Part shown: piece by piece, positions 1 to 7,255 of the stretch
How positions within the stretch are numbered: position 1 is the first letter of the stretch
Layout of the letters: each line of letters opens with the position of its first letter
Virus record (IMG/VR): IMGVR_UViG_3300010396_000011
Span: 1 to 64,000 of that record
Length of the DNA: 64,000 bases
DNA from: a virus
Direction: 5' to 3' (one strand)
Translations under genes and position numbers: made by a program
The notes under the pieces: model-generated
What the model saw: the letters and a program-made list of their open reading frames with translations, nothing else
The model's database searches: none
What the model was told of the DNA's origin: nothing

Positions 1-1068
1 GAGGACCTGTCCGCGCCACTGGATTTCGATGAGATCCTGCCTGGCAAGTACCGCGGCCTGATCGTGCTGGACCGCTGGAGCGGCGTGTACCCCGATTCGC
101 AACTGGTGACGGACATCAACAACCCTGTCGAGTTCGGGCAGCCGATGTTCTACAAGTGCGACCTGCAAGAGAATGGCCGGAGCGTCTTGGTTCACCATTC
201 GCGGCTGTTGCGGTTCATCGGCCGGGATCTACCTTCCTGGGAAAAGCAGGTTCAGCTTTATTGGGGGATGAGCGAACTGGAGCTCGTCTTCGATGAGCTT
301 CGCAAGCGCGATTACACCGACTGGAACATCGTAAGCCTGATCAGCCGGGCGCAAATCATGGTTCTGAAGGAGCCGGAACTTGCGCCGATGCTGTCCGGAT
401 TGGGCGCAAGCCAGAAGATGCTGGAGCAGTACGTCGCGCGGCTGCAAGCGATGAGCGATTCGATGAGCAACCAAGGCTTGCTCACCCTCGGTAAAGACGG
501 CTCGCTCGAAAACAAACAGTTCGGATTCTCCGGTCTCGAAGGCGTGCTGAATCTGTTTTTGCTGAATATCTCCGGTGCCTCGGAGATCCCCGTGTCGCGG
601 CTGTTTGGCCGCACCATCACCGGGCTCGGGCAGAGTGGCGAGGGCGACCTCCAGATTTACTACGACGCCGCCGATCAGAAGCGCCAGCGCGAACTAGGGC
701 CACAGATTGACAAGCTCTATCGCGTGATCGCAGCGAGCACATGGGGTGAGGTTCCCGACGATCTGGACTACACCTTCCCGCCGATCCGCACGATGACGGA
801 TAAGGACCGGTCGGATTTGGCGAAGACGAACGGGGAGACCATCATCGGCGCGTTTAACGCCGGACTCATCGGGCGCCAGACCGCTCTCAAAGAACTAAAG
901 CAGCTTTCCGAGACCACTGAGATTTTCTCCAACATCACCGACGAAATGATCGAAGCAGCGAGCGACGACGTTGAGCCGGGCGACGTTCCCATGAAGACGG
1001 GAGAGGGCGAAGATCCTCTCATGCGCGGCGAACTGCCGGTTGCGAAAGACTCTGCGTTCGCGGCGTAG
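1..1068 (+). CDS. Phage portal protein (DUF1073 / Acb1-like N-terminal family), 5'-truncated
   Basis: The frame is open from base 1 with no stop before it, so the gene starts outside the window; about 355 C-terminal residues are visible. The segment resembles DUF1073 portal proteins, which form the dodecameric DNA entry ring of the capsid: a beta-rich part followed by long helices, ISGASEIPVSRLFG, and the polar stretch GLGQSGEGDLQIYYD. Family members are usually 450-550 residues, so roughly the first quarter is missing. The protease/scaffold and capsid genes follow directly, the normal head-module order. The GTG at position 64 is an internal codon, not the start. Confidence 0.85.
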   Translation, partial: EDLSAPLDFDEILPGKYRGLIVLDRWSGVYPDSQLVTDINNPVEFGQPMFYKCDLQENGRSVLVHHSRLLRFIGRDLPSWEKQVQLYWGMSELELVFDELRKRDYTDWNIVSLISRAQIMVLKEPELAPMLSGLGASQKMLEQYVARLQAMSDSMSNQGLLTLGKDGSLENKQFGFSGLEGVLNLFLLNISGASEIPVSRLFGRTITGLGQSGEGDLQIYYDAADQKRQRELGPQIDKLYRVIAASTWGEVPDDLDYTFPPIRTMTDKDRSDLAKTNGETIIGAFNAGLIGRQTALKELKQLSETTEIFSNITDEMIEAASDDVEPGDVPMKTGEGEDPLMRGELPVAKDSAFAA

Positions 1069-1074
1069 ACACCA

Positions 1075-2424
1075 ATGCCAAAACTCGCATACTACGCGTC
1101 GCAGATTGCGCCGGACAAGCCGCATCAGTTCGTCACGCAGGAAGGGTATCGGCTATTCACCTCCGTTCCAATTTGCCGGACGGGATCGCAGGAATATCTG
1201 GGCCGCGAACTGAAAGGGCACCCCGACTACGATCCTTCCTGGGATATCGGTGATGACGAAATCGTTCAGGTGTACCGACCGTTGGATGTAGTGACGGCAC
1301 GCGAAACTCTGGCTTCATTCGAGGGCAAGAGCGTGGTTGACGGCCATCCGCCATCGGACGTGGGAGTGGTTACCGCCGAAAACGAAGACGAATACGGCCG
1401 CGGCCACGCACAGAATGTTCGCGTGGGGCCGGTCTTCGCAGATGGCGATGCCGAGGGCGAAACACCTCTACTGGCCGACCTGTGGGTGAAGCACCAGCCG
1501 CTCAATGACAAGATCGACGGCGGCACGCGCGATATATCGTGCGGCTACATTTTCAACATGACGCGCGGCGAAGACGGCCGCCTCGTTATGACCAAGATCC
1601 TCGGCAATCACATCGCTGTGGTGGCCAAGGGGCGCGCGGGACCGGAAGTCGCGATTCAGGACTCCGCCGCGCAAATCCAAACGCAAAAGATCCGGCCAGT
1701 ACCGGAAAAAAAGGAGAAACCCATGAAGGATAGCAAGAGCCGATGGGGCCGGATTCTGAAGTTTCTGGCTGCCACGGATGCCGAGCCCGAAGATATGGAA
1801 GCGGTAGCGAAAGCTGCCAAGGACGCCGACGAAAGCGAAGCGGAGAAAAAGAAGGACGGCGTGAATTACGACGTCGATTTCTATTGGGACGCCGCCAATC
1901 AGAAGGCCGTGCCGATTCGTGGCAGCAAAGGCTACAGCAAGAAAAAGGCGGGCGATGCCGACCCGATGGAGGGAGAAAACGAACTCCACCCGAAACTTGC
2001 CACGGCCTGCGATGACATCTCGGCGATCAAGGAACACCTGGGAGTCGGCAAAGAGAAGGTTCAGGACCCCGCCGAAACCACCGGCGACGCGGACGTTCTC
2101 GACCTCGAAGCCCGCGAGCAGGGCGCAACCGAACTTCCCAAGCAGATCGCGGACAGCGCGGAGTTCCTGACTGCGGTTCGCCCGCTGGTCGCCGCGAAGA
2201 AAGACAAGAAAATCACGGACCTGTTCAACGCTCAGGTGAAGGCGACCAAGGCCGCGACGGTCGCGCATGACAGCGCGTACGCCGGCCTAGCGACCCCCGC
2301 CAACCCGAACCCCGGCCAAGCTGCGGTTGACGAAGTGGACCCGAGCACATTCTTCGCTGGCGTTCCGTACGCGGAAGGCCTGCGCCGCCTCAACGAGCAC
2401 AAATCCAAGAAAGGGGGCAAATAA
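1075..2424 (+). CDS. DUF2213-type prohead protease fused to scaffold domain
   Basis: This is a 449-residue protein. Residues 1-200 resemble DUF2213, an HK97-like serine protease of capsid maturation. A conserved His lies in VVDGHPPSD near residue 91 and the block GNHIAVVAKGRAG near residue 187 is typical of the family. From about residue 217 it becomes charged and Lys/Glu/Asp/Ala-rich, as in scaffolding proteins. A strong ribosome site and in-frame ATG at that junction suggest the scaffold is also made alone (see 1723-2424). It starts 6 bp after the portal stop and is followed by the cement and capsid genes. The protease would process the prohead from within. Confidence 0.8.
   Translation: MPKLAYYASQIAPDKPHQFVTQEGYRLFTSVPICRTGSQEYLGRELKGHPDYDPSWDIGDDEIVQVYRPLDVVTARETLASFEGKSVVDGHPPSDVGVVTAENEDEYGRGHAQNVRVGPVFADGDAEGETPLLADLWVKHQPLNDKIDGGTRDISCGYIFNMTRGEDGRLVMTKILGNHIAVVAKGRAGPEVAIQDSAAQIQTQKIRPVPEKKEKPMKDSKSRWGRILKFLAATDAEPEDMEAVAKAAKDADESEAEKKKDGVNYDVDFYWDAANQKAVPIRGSKGYSKKKAGDADPMEGENELHPKLATACDDISAIKEHLGVGKEKVQDPAETTGDADVLDLEAREQGATELPKQIADSAEFLTAVRPLVAAKKDKKITDLFNAQVKATKAATVAHDSAYAGLATPANPNPGQAAVDEVDPSTFFAGVPYAEGLRRLNEHKSKKGGK
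1723..2424 (+). CDS. Nested scaffold protein from internal start
   Basis: An AAGGAG motif (1711-1716) sits 6 bp before an in-frame ATG (1723), exactly where the protease domain ends. The product would be 233 residues, highly charged and helix-forming, which suits a capsid scaffold. Lambda C/Nu3 and many DUF2213-type or S49-type phages make the scaffold by this nested arrangement. The ribosome site and domain boundary are seen directly; separate translation is inferred. Confidence 0.6.
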   Translation: MKDSKSRWGRILKFLAATDAEPEDMEAVAKAAKDADESEAEKKKDGVNYDVDFYWDAANQKAVPIRGSKGYSKKKAGDADPMEGENELHPKLATACDDISAIKEHLGVGKEKVQDPAETTGDADVLDLEAREQGATELPKQIADSAEFLTAVRPLVAAKKDKKITDLFNAQVKATKAATVAHDSAYAGLATPANPNPGQAAVDEVDPSTFFAGVPYAEGLRRLNEHKSKKGGK

Positions 2425-2427
2425 CTC

Positions 2428-3183
2428 ATGCCCGCAAAAGTCATTCCCGTAACTGGACTGAACCTCGGCCCTGTCGGGTCGGTTTCGCAGTCCGATTTCC
2501 CGCTGCGTACCCCTCGTCAGGTCAAATCCACCGACACCAAGAGCGTCGCTTTCGGTGAGCCTGTCGTGCTGAACAGCGACAACACGTATTCGAGCGTGGC
2601 GCAGACTTTGGCCAATGCCGCGGGCAGCATCTCAGCGGCTTCCGCTCTCGGCATTGCCGTGGCGAACACGCGCACCAATCCTACGTTCCCGATGGCCGGA
2701 AGCCTCGGCGTTGTCACCCCCGGAGGCTCGTATGCTCCGGCGACAATCGCCGATGTGCTGACTCAGGGGACCGTCAACATCCAGGTCAACAACGGAACCC
2801 CAACGGCTGGCGGCGCGGTTTTCATCCGCCTCGTGGCGAACGCCTCCATCCCGGCTGGTATCGTCGGCATGCTCGAAGCGGTTGCTGACACCGTAGCCAC
2901 GACCGGCACGGCAAGCAGCGGCAGCACGGCTCTGACGGTCGCCTCGGGTACCGGCATCGCTGTCGGTCAGCTTGTCACCGGCGCTGGCATCGCTGCCGGC
3001 ACGTACGTTGCGGCCGTTTCCGGCACGAGCGTGACGCTTTCAGCGAACACGACGGCCGCCCTTTCCTCCACTGCGGTCACATTCGCCAACACCGTCGTGG
3101 TCAACTGCATGAAATTCAAAACCGGCGTGCTTGGCAGCGACGGCACGGCTCAGGTGACGATCCCCACGCGGGTGATGGTGTAA
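2428..3183 (+). CDS. Capsid cement / decoration protein (Gp24-like) with beta insertion
   Basis: A 251-residue Ala/Gly/Thr/Val-rich beta protein placed between scaffold and major capsid protein, where phages of this type encode a structural cement protein on the capsid surface. The N-terminal half (residues 1-150) and the end (220-251) look like one domain. Residues about 157-220 (VTTG..TALTVASGTGIAVGQ and on) form a separate repeat-like module that recurs in the genes at 4545 and 15248. The start is 3 bp after the scaffold stop. The role is assigned by position and composition more than by motif. Confidence 0.6.
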   Translation: MPAKVIPVTGLNLGPVGSVSQSDFPLRTPRQVKSTDTKSVAFGEPVVLNSDNTYSSVAQTLANAAGSISAASALGIAVANTRTNPTFPMAGSLGVVTPGGSYAPATIADVLTQGTVNIQVNNGTPTAGGAVFIRLVANASIPAGIVGMLEAVADTVATTGTASSGSTALTVASGTGIAVGQLVTGAGIAAGTYVAAVSGTSVTLSANTTAALSSTAVTFANTVVVNCMKFKTGVLGSDGTAQVTIPTRVMV

Positions 3184-3214
3184 GCCGCGCGGCAGAAAAG
3201 GAGATTAGACGAAC

Positions 3215-4225
3215 ATGTTTCCCACCCTCACCCCTCAGCAGTACCAGCAAAACCTCGCACGCCTCCGCTCCGGAATGTCTCTCGACGCCGCGGCGGAAGC
3301 GTCCACCGGCCAGGTGTTTCTCCAGTCGGAACTGACGCGCATCGATCCGTCGCTGCGCATGCCGCTGGAGAATTACACGCACTACCGTGACATTCCGATG
3401 ACCACCGGCGGAGGCTGGATGGACTACGAAGTCGCGCGCAACGTGGACTTCCGCGGCCCGCAGGACGGCAGCACCGGCACCGACTCGAATGACGTTCGCG
3501 TCATCGAGTACAACACTGATCAGGATGTCTGGCCGACCCTGCCTTACCAGGTGAACGTCCGCATCCCGCTCATCGAATCGCTGAAGATGGCGACCACCGG
3601 ACGCTCCCCGCAGGATCTGCTCGACAAGGCGGTGCGCGTCGATTGGCAGAAGTCTCTCGACGTCCGCGTCTACCAGGGAATCAAGGGCAACACCGGCTTG
3701 GTGAACAGCCCCATCGTCACTTCGCAACTGGTGGCCGTCGGTGCCGCCGGTCCGCGCACTTGGGTTTCGAAGACGCCGCAGGAAATCTACAACGATTTCA
3801 ACACCATGGCGTACACGGCCTGGAACAACGCGGGCGGCTCTCCGCTGGCGATCCCAGACCGCTACCTCGTCCCCGGATCGCAGTGGTCCGCGCTCACTCA
3901 GCCCATGGTGGTTGGCAGCACTCCGCTGGCTCTCAGCGTGGCGCAGTACCTGAAGGAAAACGGCTTCGCTAAAACCTTCGGCATCACGCCGGAGATTTAC
4001 CCGCTGCCCGTCTGGCTAGAAACCGCTGGCGCCAGTTCTTCGAAGCGCGTCATCGCCTACCGCTTTGATCAGGACTGCCTCAGCTTCACGCTGCTGCAGA
4101 ACATCCAGCGCATGGGCGGCCCGCTGTCCGTGCAGGCTGGCGCGTTCCTCATCACCTACGTCGGCAATACCGGCGTGGTGAAGGTCAACCGTCCGCAGAC
4201 GATCAACTATTGGGATGGAGTATAA
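3215..4225 (+). CDS. Major capsid protein (DUF2184, HK97 fold)
   Basis: A 336-residue protein matching DUF2184 major capsid proteins. Supporting segments are an N-terminal helical arm (residues 1-60), RNVDFRGPQDGS near residue 78, YQVNVRIPLIES near 111, and a C-terminal domain ending in PQTINYWDGV. It has a good ribosome site (AAAAGGAG) upstream of ATG 3215. It would assemble the icosahedral shell, guided by the scaffold encoded just upstream. The length is normal for the family and no insertion is visible. Confidence 0.85.
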   Translation: MFPTLTPQQYQQNLARLRSGMSLDAAAEASTGQVFLQSELTRIDPSLRMPLENYTHYRDIPMTTGGGWMDYEVARNVDFRGPQDGSTGTDSNDVRVIEYNTDQDVWPTLPYQVNVRIPLIESLKMATTGRSPQDLLDKAVRVDWQKSLDVRVYQGIKGNTGLVNSPIVTSQLVAVGAAGPRTWVSKTPQEIYNDFNTMAYTAWNNAGGSPLAIPDRYLVPGSQWSALTQPMVVGSTPLALSVAQYLKENGFAKTFGITPEIYPLPVWLETAGASSSKRVIAYRFDQDCLSFTLLQNIQRMGGPLSVQAGAFLITYVGNTGVVKVNRPQTINYWDGV

Positions 4226-4234
4226 GAGGCGGTT

Positions 4235-4489
4235 ATGTTGATCATCACCAGACAGACATACCGCTTCACGGACAAGGACAAGTCGGATATCTTCGTCAAG
4301 CCGTCGAAGGAACCGCAGAGCGTTCCCGACGATCTGAAGACGTATCCGCTGTTCGAAATGGCCGCGAAAGACGGCTCCGTGACCGTGGTCGAGATTCCCG
4401 GCGCACCGGCGCCCGAAACTGCGCCCGCTCCGGAACCGGAGCCGACTCCGGACGCAAAGCCCGATCCCAAACCCGCCAAGGGCAAGTAG
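4235..4489 (+). CDS. Small head-module protein with Pro/Glu-rich tail, unknown
   Basis: An 84-residue protein starting at ATG 4235 after the capsid gene. Residues 1-55 look like a small beta domain (MLIITRQTYRFTDKDKSD). Residues 56-84 are a charged tail of alternating Pro, Ala, Glu, Asp and Lys (PAPEPEPTPDAKPDPKP). Similar small proteins follow the capsid gene in many tailed phages, but I do not recognise a named family. A strong terminator lies 26 bp beyond its stop. Confidence 0.6.
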   Translation: MLIITRQTYRFTDKDKSDIFVKPSKEPQSVPDDLKTYPLFEMAAKDGSVTVVEIPGAPAPETAPAPEPEPTPDAKPDPKPAKGK

Positions 4490-4514
4490 CCATTCCCCTC
4501 CTTGAGTGCAACTT

Positions 4515-4542
4515 GAGGGGCGGTAATCCGCCCCTCGTTTTT
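4515..4542 (+). terminator. Rho-independent terminator after capsid genes
   Basis: A perfect 9-bp GC-rich stem (GAGGGGCGG / CCGCCCCTC) with a TAAT loop is followed by GTTTTT. It lies between 4235-4489 and the connector gene at 4545, so it probably lowers expression of everything after the capsid gene. The next ATG is only 3 bp beyond the T run and has no ribosome site of its own. Confidence 0.85.
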
Positions 4543-4544
4543 CC

Positions 4545-5258
4545 ATGGAACCATCGCTCAACCTTTTTTTCGACGATCTCTGTAGCGGCTTCGGCTGGGA
4601 CTGGGGCGCGCTCACCGTGGGCGTCGTCTGCGGTACCAACCCGCCGTACGGAGTCGCCGATTTCTTCGCTGTCTTCCCCAAGTTCTTCGGGGTAGCGACC
4701 GCAATTCAGGTCGCGACCACAACTGGATCTGCCGTGGTGCAAGGCACTGGTACGACGTGGCTATCCTCTGGATTCTCCGCAGGGCAACTGGCGAACTCGC
4801 CGGCATTCCCGGCTGGGACGCTCATCACCAGCGTGGACTCCAATACGCAGATCACGCTCTCTCAACCGGCAACCGCCACGGGAAACGCCAGCATTTCAGT
4901 GTTCGCGGCGCCGCTCGTGCCGATGGCCGTTCTCGCGATGTACATCACGCTCGCGTCCGGCTCGCTGGTTCAGGCCCGCTGGCTGGATACGTGGTTATAC
5001 GCGATGAGCTTATATGTCGCGCACTTCGCCACCCTGTACCTGCAATCCGATGGCAGCACATGCACCGCGCCGGGAGCGGTCGCCGCATCGGGACTCGCCC
5101 GCGGTATCGCGACTTCAAAGGGAGTCGGTGGCGTGAGTTTCGGATTCCAGCCGGTCCAAGGATTGGAGCAGTGGGCGGCGTGGACCCTCACCAGCTACGG
5201 AACGCAACTCGCGAGCTTCGCTAAGACCGTGGGCGCGGGACCGGTTTGGGTGCCTTGA
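4545..5258 (+). CDS. DUF4054-like head-tail connector with beta insertion
   Basis: A 237-residue protein. The outer parts resemble DUF4054 connector/adaptor proteins: a leading FAVFPKF, then helices with WLDTWLYAMSLYVAHFATLYL and a late GVGGVSFGFQ motif. Residues about 55-122 interrupt this fold with a Thr/Ser/Gly-rich beta module related to those in the genes at 2428 and 15248. DUF4054 proteins are normally about 130-150 residues, and the insertion explains the extra length. ATG 4545 directly follows a terminator and lacks a clear Shine-Dalgarno, so the start is the least certain point. Confidence 0.65.
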   Translation: MEPSLNLFFDDLCSGFGWDWGALTVGVVCGTNPPYGVADFFAVFPKFFGVATAIQVATTTGSAVVQGTGTTWLSSGFSAGQLANSPAFPAGTLITSVDSNTQITLSQPATATGNASISVFAAPLVPMAVLAMYITLASGSLVQARWLDTWLYAMSLYVAHFATLYLQSDGSTCTAPGAVAASGLARGIATSKGVGGVSFGFQPVQGLEQWAAWTLTSYGTQLASFAKTVGAGPVWVP

Positions 5259-5355
5259 CGAGTTGAGGGCCAGTCTTCACCGAGGGCTTTAGAACCGTCT
5301 TCAGGTTTGGTTTTTCGCCGCGCTTGAGCGCATCGATGTATTCGCCGAGAGACAC
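5221..5355 (-). CDS. Possible small antisense ORF in the only gap of the head module
   Basis: A 44-codon minus-strand frame (GTG 5355 to TAG 5221) fills the 111-bp gap between two plus-strand connector genes and overlaps the end of the first by 38 bp. The translation (SLGEYIDALKRGEKPNLKTV, Lys/Pro-rich C-terminus) has a protein-like composition. No clear ribosome site is visible. It may be chance; I list it because the gap is otherwise unexplained. Confidence 0.25.
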   Translation of the reverse strand: MSLGEYIDALKRGEKPNLKTVLKPSVKTGPQLVKAPKPVPRPRS

Positions 5356-5369
5356 AGGTTTCAGTATAG

Positions 5370-5840
5370 ATGGCGGCAAAGGTCACCAAGAAAGGCCCCG
5401 GACTTGTTGCTCTCGCCCGCGATCTGAAGCGTCTCGAAAAAAGCGAAGTCCTGGTCGGCATCCCGGCTGATAAGACGCTTCGCAAGGGCGACCCGATCAA
5501 TAACGCGAGTCTACTTTTTCTGCACTCCAAAGGGTCACCTATCAACCACATTCCGGCGCGGCCAGTGCTAGAGCCGAGCATTGAGGAAAACAAAAAGATC
5601 ATCGCTTCGCACCTCGGCGCGGCGGCCAAAGCCATTCTGGACAAGCAGCCGGACCAGGCGCAACGCGAATTGGAACTCATCGGCACGCTGGCTGCGAATG
5701 CGGCCAAGCGGTACATCACCAGCGGCGAACTGGCACCGAATGCGCCATCCACGATCGCGCGAAAGGGCAGCGATCAGCCGCTGATCGACACCGGGCAACT
5801 GCGGCGCTCTATAACTTTTGTCGTCCGTGAAGAGAAATGA
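5370..5840 (+). CDS. Virion morphogenesis / HK97 gp10-like tail completion protein
   Basis: A 156-residue basic protein. The segment PARPVLEPSIEENKK near residue 65, followed by a helical middle (IASHLGAAAKAILD) and a C-terminal LIDTGQLRRSITFVV, is the pattern of gp10-like or Mu G-like tail completion proteins, which cap the tail or join it to the head. The stop overlaps the next gene's ATG at 5837 by 4 bp, so the two are probably coupled in translation. Confidence 0.7.
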   Translation: MAAKVTKKGPGLVALARDLKRLEKSEVLVGIPADKTLRKGDPINNASLLFLHSKGSPINHIPARPVLEPSIEENKKIIASHLGAAAKAILDKQPDQAQRELELIGTLAANAAKRYITSGELAPNAPSTIARKGSDQPLIDTGQLRRSITFVVREEK

Positions 5841-6193
5841 TTTCCCTCGGAGAACTCACCTACGACCCGGATTTGGGCCAGTGCGTCACGATCATCCGCA
5901 CAACCGGCTCTTTTCAGCAGGGCGGCTGGCGTGGCACCGAGGCGCAAGTTCAGGCGTACGGAATCGTGACGATCGCAAGCGCCAAGGACCTTCAGCAAGT
6001 TCCCGAGGGCGACCGCGTGCGCGGCTCGCTGATGTTCGTCACGGAGACGCCGATCTACCCGACTTCGGCGGCGGCATCGCAAATCAGCGACGAAATCATC
6101 TGGAACGGTGAGCGGTATCGCGTGCAGCAAGTTGAGCCCTGGACGCAGTACGGCATGTATGTGGCCGTGCTCGTGAGGATGGCTGGAAATTGA
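5837..6193 (+). CDS. Head-tail joining protein
   Basis: A 118-residue beta-rich protein between two neck proteins. WRGTEAQVQAYGIVT, VPEGDRVRGSLMFV and ERYRVQQVEPWTQYGMYVAVLVR give the repeated strand pattern of head-completion/stopper proteins in phages with DUF4054 connectors. The role is inferred from order and size. It overlaps the genes on both sides (ATGA upstream, TTGA downstream). Confidence 0.6.
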   Translation: MISLGELTYDPDLGQCVTIIRTTGSFQQGGWRGTEAQVQAYGIVTIASAKDLQQVPEGDRVRGSLMFVTETPIYPTSAAASQISDEIIWNGERYRVQQVEPWTQYGMYVAVLVRMAGN

Positions 6194-6597
6194 CGCCAGT
6201 AGATCAAATCATTTTTGAAGAAGGCAAGGGAGATTGCCTGCGCACCTGCATTGCGAGCATCCTAAATCTCCCAGTTCTAGACGTGCCCAATTTCGCTGAT
6301 GACGATAGTTTTATCGGCGGAGCGATTCAATGGCTGTCCCGTCGCGGAATAACGGCCCTGACCGTTAGCTTCACTGGCAATGGTTACGACCAAAGCCAAT
6401 ATTTCTCCTGCCCCGAGTTTTGCATTTTGGTAGGGGTTAGCCCGCGCGCGACACCAGAAAAAAGAAAGCAACATGCCGTCGTTGGGCGTGCGATGGGGTG
6501 GAGCTTCAAGGTTGAGCACGACCCGCATCCAAGCAGGGATGGGATCGTCGGCAATCCGACTTTCGTGATGTGGATATTCCCTCCGCTGATCCCGTAA
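6190..6597 (+). CDS. Papain-like Cys/His protein inside the neck module
   Basis: A 135-residue protein starting at TTG 6190, overlapping the previous stop. The N-terminal GDCLRTCIASILNLP (Cys16 or Cys20), then QHAVVGRAMGW (His95) and EHDPHPSRDG (Asp111), is the arrangement of a widespread phage family with a C39/papain-like Cys-His-Asp site. Members are usually accessory genes. Here it is embedded in the structural operon, so a virion-processing or anti-host role is possible. The substrate is unknown. The fold call is by motif only. Confidence 0.5.
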   Translation: MTPVDQIIFEEGKGDCLRTCIASILNLPVLDVPNFADDDSFIGGAIQWLSRRGITALTVSFTGNGYDQSQYFSCPEFCILVGVSPRATPEKRKQHAVVGRAMGWSFKVEHDPHPSRDGIVGNPTFVMWIFPPLIP

Positions 6598-6603
6598 ACG
6601 TAA

Positions 6604-7221
6604 ATGTCCACCGTAACCTATCCGAACGGCCAGACGCTCACGTCTTCGGCGCTGACCCCCGCGACGCTCGCGACGCTGCTTCAGCCGCTCATCGCTCAGG
6701 CTCTCGGTATTGATCCCACCGTGCCGAACACGACGGCATGGAGCGCAGTGCGCATCGACTGGCCAGCGGTTGGTCAGCCGGTAGGCGGCATCTCCGAAGA
6801 TATCTGCTTCATCCGCGCGACAGCAGACAACGCGCCGTTCAGCCGCGTCCGCGATCAGGAGTACTCGCCCCTCGATAGCGAGACGCTGACGCAAAATATG
6901 GGATTCACGCAGGTCTGGAATCTTCACCTGACGGCGTACGGTCCCAACTGCTTCGACCGGCTACGAGAGATCGTCTCGGCATTCTCTTTCGATTGGCTGT
7001 GCCAGTCGCTTGCCGCCGCGAATCTCTACCCTGTTCCTGATTGGCAGCGTCCGCAATACGCACCCGACCTGTTCCAGGGGCAATGGTGGCCGCGCGCCGA
7101 TGTTGATCTGAAATTGTACGAGTCCGTAACCGAGTCCACCACCGCACCCAGCGCCGCCGGTGTGGACATCACCCTCCAGCCGGATACCGGCGCGGCAGTC
7201 GAATTCGAAATCACCGCGTAG
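6604..7221 (+). CDS. Tail (neck) terminator protein, LIC_12616-like
   Basis: A 205-residue protein with the pattern of phage neck terminator proteins: an early helix ATLATLLQPLIAQALG, the central block NMGFTQVWNLHLTAYGPN, then FDRLREIVSAFSFDWL and a C-terminal ARADVDLKLYESV. Such proteins form a hexameric ring that ends tail tube polymerisation. The position just before the sheath gene agrees. Residues after about 185 are an Ala/Thr-rich tail. Confidence 0.7.
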   Translation: MSTVTYPNGQTLTSSALTPATLATLLQPLIAQALGIDPTVPNTTAWSAVRIDWPAVGQPVGGISEDICFIRATADNAPFSRVRDQEYSPLDSETLTQNMGFTQVWNLHLTAYGPNCFDRLREIVSAFSFDWLCQSLAAANLYPVPDWQRPQYAPDLFQGQWWPRADVDLKLYESVTESTTAPSAAGVDITLQPDTGAAVEFEITA

Positions 7222-7255
7222 CCGAACGGCTCGCAAACCAGAAAGGAAGCTTCTC

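Noticed and set aside
1468-2268. 266-codon minus-strand frame
   Set aside because: Lies inside the protease/scaffold gene, has no start signal, and has the Arg/Val/Gly bias of shadow frames.
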